Assembly: GCA_013288005.1 (NCBI GenBank) | Contig: JABDCS010000021.1 | Location: 1-32,984, forward strand | Origin: Chlamydiota bacterium | GTDB lineage: Bacteria > Chlamydiota > Chlamydiia > Chlamydiales > Rhabdochlamydiaceae | DNA: 32,984 nt | Reading direction: 5' to 3' | Part shown: piece by piece, positions 18,898-25,492 of the stretch | Position numbering within the stretch: the first letter of the stretch is position 1 | Layout of the letters: each line of letters starts with the position of its first letter | Made by a program: the position numbers and the translations under genes | Notes under the pieces: generated by a model | Told to the model about the DNA's origin: nothing | Seen by the model: the letters and a program-made list of their open reading frames with translations, nothing else | Database searches by the model: none

Positions 18898-19692
18898 ATG
18901 AATTTAAAAAGCCATAATTATTTACTTCTGAATAAAGAAGGAATTTTCCCTGGACCTGAGGAGACAGAAGAAAATTTTATCTCAAGAATTGATCAATTGC
19001 GTACAACTCTCCCATTACCTGGACATCCACTCACCCCTCAAGATTGGCAAGAAGCTCACCACCTTTTGCAACCCATTTTAGATATTCAACCTTTTTGGGT
19101 TCCTGCTTTTTATCAAAATAAAAAACTCTCTTTATGGGAAGGGGCAGCCATTTGGGATTGTGAGGGAATTTCCGTAGTACAGCTTCGCAATCGATTTAAA
19201 AAGGGTCAATTTGGATTGGTGAAGAGAGAAGAAGTTTTAGCTCATGAAGCTGCTCATGCTTCCCGTATGGCTTTTAGAGAGAGTCGTTTTGAAGAACTCC
19301 TCTGTTACCAGACTTCTTATCAAACCTGGAGAAAATATTTGGGACCTCTTTTTCGGCGCCCTTGGGAAGCGGCGATTTGCTTAAGTGCGATAGTGTTGGG
19401 TTGGATATGGGGAATTCTAGGCTTTACTCCTCTTGCAATTATTACTCCCTGGCTACCCTTTTGCTTTTTTCTAGTTCGACTTAGTCGGGACCATCTTATC
19501 TTTCGCCGTTGTCTAAAGAACATAAGCCCTTTGCTGAAAGAAAAGGCGGAGGCGTTAGCTGTAGCGCTTAGGTTAAGTGACCGCGAAATCCTTCTATTTG
19601 CGAACGCATCCAGAGAAAAAATAATCTCCTACATATCCGGGCAAAGCGAATTGCGCTGGACAGTCATTGCCGCGACTTATTTTTCCTTATAG
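18898..19692 (+). CDS. membrane protein with HEAAH zinc-peptidase motif, hypothetical
   Basis: A 264-residue protein I cannot assign to a named family. It carries VLAHEAAHASR (H116-E117-A-A-H120), an HExxH zinc-peptidase signature, with acidic FEELL (E132, E133) sixteen residues after the first histidine, a possible third ligand. Two adjacent hydrophobic segments follow (about 157-178 and 180-195), so it probably sits in the inner membrane with the motif in the N-terminal soluble part. No signal peptide is seen. The ATG at 18898 lies right after an A/T-rich tract without Shine-Dalgarno. Its last 29 bp overlap the 3' end of rpoN on the other strand. A membrane metallopeptidase is the working idea; HExxH alone is weak proof. 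Confidence 0.68.
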   Translation: MNLKSHNYLLLNKEGIFPGPEETEENFISRIDQLRTTLPLPGHPLTPQDWQEAHHLLQPILDIQPFWVPAFYQNKKLSLWEGAAIWDCEGISVVQLRNRFKKGQFGLVKREEVLAHEAAHASRMAFRESRFEELLCYQTSYQTWRKYLGPLFRRPWEAAICLSAIVLGWIWGILGFTPLAIITPWLPFCFFLVRLSRDHLIFRRCLKNISPLLKEKAEALAVALRLSDREILLFANASREKIISYISGQSELRWTVIAATYFSL

Positions 19693-20920
19693 AGGCTGCC
19701 GGGATTTGGCGAAGCTTTCGATATTTAGCGACTGTTCGCCTGGCACAAGTTATTCCTGAAGCCCCTAATTTTTTTGCGATCTCTTCATCACAAAAGGGGT
19801 TTAGATGATTTTCTTTTGAGATCGCCTCAATGATGGCTTCTCCAATATCCCTATTTTCCTTCGATTGATTGCTCCGAAAGAAAAATTTTAGAGGAACGAT
19901 TCCTAGATGGGCGCAGCTAATGTATTTATTAGCAATTGTGCGCGCTATGGTAGCAGGATGCAATTGTAATGCCTCTGCTGTTTCCCGAACGGATAAGTAT
20001 TGAGGCTTAGTGGTAACTCCTTCTAAAAAACTACGTTGAGAAGTAAGAAGAAGGCGCCCAATAAGTTGGAGAGTCGAATTTCTTTTTCTAACCGCAATCA
20101 GTAATTGTTTCGCATCTTTATGGCATTTTTGAAGATATCGCATTGTATCGCTCTCTTTGACTTGCGAAAGAAGCCTAGATGAGAGCCTAAGGCGCGGAAG
20201 GTGAGTTTGATTAATTTCCAATTGCCATGCCCCTTCTTCTTCTCGCAAAAAAAGATCAGGCGTCGGAAAAATTGTCTCAGAAAGAGAAAAGCGGTTTGCG
20301 GGGTTCATGGAAAGAGAGCCAATCTCGTCATATAAAGCTTGGTAACATTCTTCTCTTGTACAGCGAAGAGTTTTACAGATTTTAGCGATTCGGTGATAGA
20401 GCAGATCCTCAAAATGGTTTTCAAGTAGGGAAAACGCCAAAGATTCACTTCGATCTCGAGCTCCTAATTGCAGCAAAAGCGATTCCCTTAAAGATCGAGC
20501 GCAGATACCGGGTGGGTCAAAATGCTGCATGGCTTTAACGATATCATCATAAGGTGTTTCAAAAGGTAGAAACCCCTTTTCATCAAGTTCGGCTAGTAGG
20601 GTGAGAGCCCTATGAAGATCTTCAGGATCTTTAAAAAAGAGACGAGCTTGTCTTTCTATGTATTCATATAAACTCGTTTCTTTATAAAAATCTCTTTGCT
20701 CGACAAGTGGTTGATATTCTATTACCCTGAAAGAGCTTGTCGAAAAACTCTCAGGAATGACTTCGATGAGAGGGTTTTCTTCGAGTTGTTTTTCTATCCA
20801 TGCCGAAAGTTCTAAAATAGGCATCTGCAATATGCTCAAACTTTGTATTAAACTCGGGGATAAAATAGGAGCTAGATGCAGAGAAGTCGAAGAATTTTGC
20901 GTAAAGGAGATGGGGGACAT
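19664..20920 (-). CDS. rpoN: RNA polymerase sigma-54 factor
   Basis: A 418-residue sigma-54. The glutamine/leucine-rich region I begins after SLHLAPILSPSLIQSLSILQMP and QLEENPLIEVI; a core-binding region follows. The C-terminus has a helix-turn-helix (LSVRETAEALQLHPATIARTI) and the diagnostic RpoN box as ARRTVAKYR near residue 400. It directs polymerase to -24/-12 promoters and needs an AAA+ activator, which is not in this window. ATG 20920 is chosen over TTG 20941 because the family's N-terminus begins there; AGAAGG lies 3 nt before it, rather close. The tail overlaps the convergent HEAAH gene by 29 bp. Confidence 0.95.
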   Translation of the reverse strand: MSPISFTQNSSTSLHLAPILSPSLIQSLSILQMPILELSAWIEKQLEENPLIEVIPESFSTSSFRVIEYQPLVEQRDFYKETSLYEYIERQARLFFKDPEDLHRALTLLAELDEKGFLPFETPYDDIVKAMQHFDPPGICARSLRESLLLQLGARDRSESLAFSLLENHFEDLLYHRIAKICKTLRCTREECYQALYDEIGSLSMNPANRFSLSETIFPTPDLFLREEEGAWQLEINQTHLPRLRLSSRLLSQVKESDTMRYLQKCHKDAKQLLIAVRKRNSTLQLIGRLLLTSQRSFLEGVTTKPQYLSVRETAEALQLHPATIARTIANKYISCAHLGIVPLKFFFRSNQSKENRDIGEAIIEAISKENHLNPFCDEEIAKKLGASGITCARRTVAKYRKLRQIPAASIRKNKSRQ

Positions 20921-20946
20921 GGGCCTTCTCACAAGGTTCAATCATT

Positions 20947-20975
20947 TCCATAGAAGAGTTCAGGTAAATTGTCGA
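20947..20975 (-). promoter_or_regulatory. candidate rpoN promoter
   Basis: On the minus strand TCGACA (20975-20970, 5 of 6 to TTGACA), 17 nt, then TATGGA (20952-20947, 3 of 6). Predicted start is near 20940, about 20 nt ahead of the rpoN ATG. Spacing is ideal, the -10 is weak. Confidence 0.33.
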
Positions 20976-20985
20976 GAGAATCCGC

Positions 20986-21921
20986 ATGCGTATCGCTGTC
21001 TTTAGTTGTCTAGGCTTGGGAGATGGCCTGATATCACTTATTTTATCCAATAACCTCGCTAAGAATCATTGTGAGGTTGATACCTTCCACCCCTCGCTGC
21101 ACAGTCTCCAAGCCTGGTTTCCTCATCTTCCTCTAAAGAGTTTTCCTTCTGAAGAGAAAATAGAAGAAGTTTTAGCTCTATATGATCGTTTTTTTCTTTT
21201 TTATGAAAAAAGCGATTGGATGTTTAAAATTCTCGATTGGTGCCAGAAAAAAGCGCCTCAAAAATTGACTGTTCTTAACCCAATTGCTACACCTAATTGC
21301 GATTATCCTTATTGGGAAGGTGGCAAGTTCGATGGTCGGCTCACCTTTGTAGAAAATCTTGTAAATTTTTGTCGCCACTCTCTTCAACTACACAATGCTA
21401 CAGATTCTAATGGTATTACTCCGTTAGCCGATGTTGTCTTTCAACGTTATCCCAAACGAATTGTCCTACATCCCACAAGTTCTAAAGAGGAAAAAAATTG
21501 GCCGTGGAAGAGGTTTGAAATACTCGCGAATAGGTTAGAAAAAAGTGGGTTTGAGCCATGGTTTGTCTTATCTCCTGCAGAGAAAATACAATTCCCTGCC
21601 TGTCGTAGCCCTAGTACTAAAAATTTATCAGAATTAGCGCATTTTGTTGCTGAGTCTGGGGGGATGATTGGCAATGATTCCGGTATTGGCCATTTGGCTT
21701 CTTGCTTAGGATTGCCTTCTGTCACGATTTCTCGCAATAAACAGCAGTCATCTTTTTGGCGCCCAGGTTGGGCTCCCACCAACACCTTAACTCCACCCTC
21801 CTGGATCCCAAATCTAAAATTCATCCGCTTGCGTGATAAGTATTGGAAATACTTAATCTCTGTAAAAGAGGTCCAAAGAGTTTTTACCAAGCTGTATCAC
21901 GGCTTGAACCCTTTCTGCTAA
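20986..21921 (+). CDS. glycosyltransferase family 9 (heptosyltransferase-like)
   Basis: A 311-residue protein. The N-terminus RIAVFSCLGLGDGLISLI matches the start of GT9 LPS heptosyltransferases, where a short strand and a G-x-GD loop bind the acceptor. The donor half has RIVLHPTSSKEEKNWPWKRFEIL, then NLSELAHFVAESGGMIGNDSGIGHLASCLG, the GT9 nucleotide-binding block (usually D/N-[ST]-G-x-x-H-L-A), and a PSVTIS strand. Studied relatives add heptose from ADP-heptose to inner-core LPS. Human Chlamydia LPS lacks core heptose, so the substrate here is uncertain, though the hddA/hddC genes show heptose is made in this organism. GAGAGA precedes ATG 20986. It stands apart from the glycan operon, between rpoN and the YVTN gene. 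Confidence 0.78.
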   Translation: MRIAVFSCLGLGDGLISLILSNNLAKNHCEVDTFHPSLHSLQAWFPHLPLKSFPSEEKIEEVLALYDRFFLFYEKSDWMFKILDWCQKKAPQKLTVLNPIATPNCDYPYWEGGKFDGRLTFVENLVNFCRHSLQLHNATDSNGITPLADVVFQRYPKRIVLHPTSSKEEKNWPWKRFEILANRLEKSGFEPWFVLSPAEKIQFPACRSPSTKNLSELAHFVAESGGMIGNDSGIGHLASCLGLPSVTISRNKQQSSFWRPGWAPTNTLTPPSWIPNLKFIRLRDKYWKYLISVKEVQRVFTKLYHGLNPFC

Positions 21922-21934
21922 CCCAAATAACTTC

Positions 21935-21986
21935 AATCACAAACGAGCAATTTTCCTATTGGTTTTCTAAATTTTTTTTTGTGATT
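21935..21986 (+). repeat. 9-bp inverted repeat in AT-rich leader
   Basis: AATCACAAA (21935-21943) and TTTGTGATT (21978-21986) are perfect inverted copies 34 nt apart in the 125-bp gap after the GT9 gene; a run of nine T bases leads into the right arm. It could be a weak terminator for the GT9 gene or a protein-binding site; the long loop makes a classical terminator doubtful. Confidence 0.4.
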
Positions 21987-21990
21987 TTTC

Positions 21991-22018
21991 TTGCGATTTT
22001 AAAGAAATATCTTATCCT
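21991..22018 (+). promoter_or_regulatory. candidate promoter of the beta-propeller gene
   Basis: TTGCGA (21991-21996), 16 nt, TATCCT (22013-22018). A start near 22025 would leave about 22 nt ending in the strong Shine-Dalgarno GGAGG (22038-22042), 4 nt before ATG 22047. Each box matches 4 of 6 consensus bases. Confidence 0.35.
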
Positions 22019-22046
22019 CTAATGAAGATTTAGCCATGGAGGAACT

Positions 22047-23276
22047 ATGAATATTCTTTTTAGCTTTTTTGTTCTCTTATCGTTTTTATTCTCCTCTCAA
22101 TTTGCATTTGGAGCGCTCCCCCACGCCTACGTAACGGATGAAAAAGGAGATACCCTTGCTGTAATCGATGTATCGAATGATACAGTACAAAAAATTTATG
22201 GGATTACGGGATGCCGAGTAGTAAAAGTATCACCCGATGGTACACAGGCGTATGTAGGATGCGATAACAATACATTACGTGTAATCGATACACTCAATAA
22301 TTTGGTTTTGCCGATAGAGATCAATGTAGTGAAGCCTGTGGCTTTGGCTGTTTCTCCGGATAGCGAATTTGTTTACGTTGCAAGTACAGATGACACCGTA
22401 AGTGTAATCCGAACTGGGACCTATGAAACAGAAGCTGTGATCAGCGGTTTTGACTTCGTTCAAGATATTAAAATTCATCCTGACGGTAGTAAAGCTTACG
22501 TGACAAATAAAAATGGTGGTTGCGTAAGTGTTATCGATACACAGACGAGAGCAATTGTTCAAACAATCACTGGTTTTCAAAGTCCTATAGGCCTTGCTCT
22601 AAATATAGATGGAACTAAAGGGTACGTAACAGATACGTCACATCATGCTCTCTATGTTTTTGATACTACGACAAATAGTGTAACGGATGTTGTTTTAGGA
22701 TTTAATGATCCTGCTTATATTGCTGTAACACCAGACAAAAATAGAGCGTATATAAGCAATAAAGGAAATGATACTGTTACAATTTTGCGTCTAAGTGATA
22801 ATTTTATTATTCGTACATTTCCCCTACCTGGACCACAAAGTATTGCTATATCTAAAGATGGGCTTTATCTTTACATAGGAAGCAGCGCAGGGCTAGTATT
22901 CAAAGTGTACACTTTAGATAATAGCATCCAATATGCTTTCAAAGGCTTTTCGAATCCTTCCAACATCGCACTTACAGTAAACAATACCCCTACTTCTACG
23001 GTAAATGCATGCCAATCAGGAGAAGGTACGGGCATTCTGAATACATTGACTTGGACCGCTTCCCCGGGTTTTCCCCATAGCTATCGGGTATATCGCGATA
23101 ATCTCGTGAATGGTTTATTAGGTAGTGTGCCTGGAACAACACAAGAATTTTTTGATACAAATCTTGTGCCGGGACAAACCTATCAATATTACGTGATAGC
23201 TGACTACGATAATGGATATTCTTCCACCGTAGGGGATGTTTTGATCGCTCCTGAGCGCACTTGCATCGCCCCTTAA
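22047..23276 (+). CDS. exported YVTN beta-propeller protein with FN3-like tail
   Basis: A 409-residue protein. Residues 1-22 are a signal peptide with a hydrophobic FFVLLSFLFSSQFAF core and an AFG cleavage site. The mature part has about seven roughly 40-residue repeats of the YVTN/NHL type, each with a strand like AYVTDEKGDTLAVIDVSND followed by a PDG turn (VSPDGTQAYVG, VSPDSEFVYVA, IHPDGSKAYVT and so on), forming a beta-propeller. The final 90 residues (LTWTASPGFPHSYRVYRD, YQYYVIADYDNGY) look like a fibronectin III-type domain. Such proteins are usually surface or periplasmic binding scaffolds; the ligand is unknown. A stable hairpin lies just after the stop. Low cysteine content and modular repeats suggest cell-surface display, which I infer. 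Confidence 0.85.
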   Translation: MNILFSFFVLLSFLFSSQFAFGALPHAYVTDEKGDTLAVIDVSNDTVQKIYGITGCRVVKVSPDGTQAYVGCDNNTLRVIDTLNNLVLPIEINVVKPVALAVSPDSEFVYVASTDDTVSVIRTGTYETEAVISGFDFVQDIKIHPDGSKAYVTNKNGGCVSVIDTQTRAIVQTITGFQSPIGLALNIDGTKGYVTDTSHHALYVFDTTTNSVTDVVLGFNDPAYIAVTPDKNRAYISNKGNDTVTILRLSDNFIIRTFPLPGPQSIAISKDGLYLYIGSSAGLVFKVYTLDNSIQYAFKGFSNPSNIALTVNNTPTSTVNACQSGEGTGILNTLTWTASPGFPHSYRVYRDNLVNGLLGSVPGTTQEFFDTNLVPGQTYQYYVIADYDNGYSSTVGDVLIAPERTCIAP

Positions 23277-23293
23277 GATCTTAAATGGCTCTA

Positions 23294-23322
23294 GCAGTGC
23301 GTAGTTTTCTGCTACGCACTGC
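23294..23322 (+). terminator. 11-bp hairpin after the beta-propeller gene
   Basis: GCAGTGCGTAG (23294-23304) pairs perfectly with CTACGCACTGC (23312-23322) across a 7-nt loop, 17 nt after the stop codon. The T-run comes later (CATTTTTTT from about 23333), so it is a slightly unusual terminator, but stem stability and position make that role likely. Confidence 0.65.
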
Positions 23323-23363
23323 ATCTACTTCTCATTTTTTTCATTCTCATTCGCTTCTCTCTA

Positions 23364-23392
23364 TTTCCAAAGGTCTTGAGAATTGCTATACT
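23364..23392 (+). promoter_or_regulatory. extended -10 promoter of uvrD
   Basis: TTTCCA (23364-23369), 17 nt, TATACT (23387-23392), with TG one base before the -10 (TGC-TATACT), a classical extended -10. Transcription would begin about 7 nt on, at 23399, the A of the uvrD ATG, implying a leaderless mRNA. No Shine-Dalgarno is visible in front of that ATG. Confidence 0.5.
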
Positions 23393-23398
23393 ATTCAC

Positions 23399-25492
23399 AT
23401 GCTACAAGAATTGAACTCTCAGCAGATTGAAGCTGTCTACCATATTGAAGGACCCTTACTTGTCCTTGCAGGTGCAGGATCGGGGAAAACTCGCATCGTC
23501 ACATCTCGCGTGGCGCATCTTTTACAAATGGGAGTTCCTGCTACAGAAATTTTGGCCGTTACGTTTACGAATAAAGCGGCTGAAGAGATGCAAAATCGTA
23601 TTCATAGTCTTGCTCACCATCGGGTGCTTGCGTGTACCTTTCATAGTTTATGCGCTCGGATTCTTCGCGCTGATATTACTTCGTTAAATTACACAAATAA
23701 TTTTACCATTTATGATGAAGACGACACCGAAAAAATTGTCAAAGAGTGTCTTACGCAATTGAATATTCCGGTGGAAAAAGGAATTGTTAAAAGTGTTCGT
23801 AGCCAGATTTCGCAGGTAAAGAACGATCTGTTAGATATTGAAAGCATGGCGAACGCTCACGAGCTACTTCCACAAATATATAGGTTATATCAAGACAAAC
23901 TTCGCAATTATCAGGCAGTCGATTTTGATGATCTCCTTTTTTTGACCGTCACCTTATTTCGTGAACATCCTGAGGTCTTACAAAAATATCAAAATCAGTG
24001 GAGCTTTCTTTTAATCGATGAATATCAAGATACAAATGCTGCCCAATACGAACTTGTGCGTTTGCTTGCTTTCCCCAGAAATAATCTTTTTGCGGTGGGT
24101 GATCCGGATCAATCGATTTATTCGTGGCGAGGAGCCAGGATTCATAATATTTTGAATTTTCAACAAGATTTTGCTGGTGCACGCGTTATCACCCTCGAAC
24201 AAAATTATCGTAGTCAAAATACGATTCTTCAAGCTGCAAATGCGGTGATTAGTCATAACACCGCGCGTTATGAAAAAAACTTATGGAGCGCGAAGGGAGC
24301 GGGGCAAAAAATCGGGCTCTTTATTGCCGATACAGATAGGGGTGAAGCTGAATTTGTCATAAGAACTTTAAAAAAACATCATCGCCAAAATGTTTCCTTA
24401 GGAGAAATGGCGATTTTTTATCGGACCAATGCGCAATCCCGCACTTTTGAGGATCTTTTATTGCGCGAAGGAATTCCCTACATCATCATTGGAGGAATTT
24501 CTTTTTACCAAAGACGCGAAATTAAAGATGTACTAAGCATGCTGCGCATTGTAGATGGCGGCGCTGATTTTTTAGCTTTTCAAAGGACCATTAATCTTCC
24601 TCGTCGCGGGTTTGGCGCAGTAGCTTTAAATAAGCTTCATCAACTGGCTTTTGAATCAAACCTCTCCATTTATCCTTTATGCGAAGCGATCTTAGAAAGA
24701 ACCATTGATTGTACCTTGTCACAAAAGCAACGCGAAGGACTAGGAGAATATGTAAAAGCTATTCGTACGGCTCGTGGGATGCTGCATGCTAAAATGCCGA
24801 TACACGAAGTACTCCACGCGCTTATCGAAAACAGTCGATATCTTGAGCACTTACGCGAAGATCCTGAAAGTTACAATGAACGTAAAGAAAACGTGGCAGA
24901 ACTCATTTCAAAAGCGGCGACCTGGGAAGAAGAGAGAGAACATCCCGATTTATGCAATTTTTTAGAGGAGTTATCACTCAAGTCTTCAGCCGAAGAAACA
25001 CTTGATTCTGATGAAGTCGTGCGAATGATGACTCTTCATAATAGCAAAGGTTTAGAATTCAGTTGTGTAATGCTTGTCGGGATGGAAGAGGAGTTATTTC
25101 CTCATGTGAATTCACGCGATGAACCACACCAATTAGAAGAAGAGCGCCGTCTTTTTTATGTCGGCATGACACGAGCAAAAGATTTCCTTTATCTGACCGC
25201 GGCAAAAAATCGGTATTTATGGGGAACTCCACGTATAATGAGGCCAAGTCGATTCCTCTACGAAATCCCCAACGAGTATCTAGAAAAACTACATCAAAAA
25301 GCGGAACAGAGTTCAGATGGTGAAATACGATTGGCCAATGGTACTCGAGTTGAACATCGCGACTTTGGAGAAGGGATCATTCTAAAAAGTTATTCAACTT
25401 CTCTTGGGCTCACATACGATGTCTACTTTTCCGACGCAGAAATTGAACGTTCGCTTGTTGGAAAATACGCTAAATTACGCGTTTGTGATTAA
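23399..25492 (+). CDS. uvrD: ATP-dependent DNA helicase UvrD/PcrA
   Basis: A 697-residue superfamily 1A helicase. MLQELNSQQIEAVYHIEGPL carries the Q motif, followed by the Walker A AGAGSGKTR, LLIDEYQDTN (Walker B), VGDPDQSIYSWRGA (motif III), LEQNYRSQ (IV), MMTLHNSKGLEF (V) and RLFYVGMTRAKD (VI). The C-terminus RVEHRDFGEGIIL is the PcrA/UvrD tudor-like domain that touches RNA polymerase. It unwinds 3'-5' in nucleotide excision and mismatch repair. The frame is open to 23285, but that stretch overlaps the terminator hairpin; ATG 23399 gives the family's usual N-terminus. Its stop overlaps the putA stop on the other strand. I recall uvrD and rpoN being adjacent in human Chlamydia; here two genes lie between them. 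Confidence 0.95.
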   Translation: MLQELNSQQIEAVYHIEGPLLVLAGAGSGKTRIVTSRVAHLLQMGVPATEILAVTFTNKAAEEMQNRIHSLAHHRVLACTFHSLCARILRADITSLNYTNNFTIYDEDDTEKIVKECLTQLNIPVEKGIVKSVRSQISQVKNDLLDIESMANAHELLPQIYRLYQDKLRNYQAVDFDDLLFLTVTLFREHPEVLQKYQNQWSFLLIDEYQDTNAAQYELVRLLAFPRNNLFAVGDPDQSIYSWRGARIHNILNFQQDFAGARVITLEQNYRSQNTILQAANAVISHNTARYEKNLWSAKGAGQKIGLFIADTDRGEAEFVIRTLKKHHRQNVSLGEMAIFYRTNAQSRTFEDLLLREGIPYIIIGGISFYQRREIKDVLSMLRIVDGGADFLAFQRTINLPRRGFGAVALNKLHQLAFESNLSIYPLCEAILERTIDCTLSQKQREGLGEYVKAIRTARGMLHAKMPIHEVLHALIENSRYLEHLREDPESYNERKENVAELISKAATWEEEREHPDLCNFLEELSLKSSAEETLDSDEVVRMMTLHNSKGLEFSCVMLVGMEEELFPHVNSRDEPHQLEEERRLFYVGMTRAKDFLYLTAAKNRYLWGTPRIMRPSRFLYEIPNEYLEKLHQKAEQSSDGEIRLANGTRVEHRDFGEGIILKSYSTSLGLTYDVYFSDAEIERSLVGKYAKLRVCD

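Noticed and set aside
21447..21890. 147-residue minus-strand open frame opposite the GT9 gene
   Set aside because: It lies wholly inside a gene with clear family motifs and has no recognisable features of its own.
23285..23398. 38-residue N-terminal extension of UvrD
   Set aside because: It runs through the hairpin terminator of the preceding gene and is not part of the helicase family.
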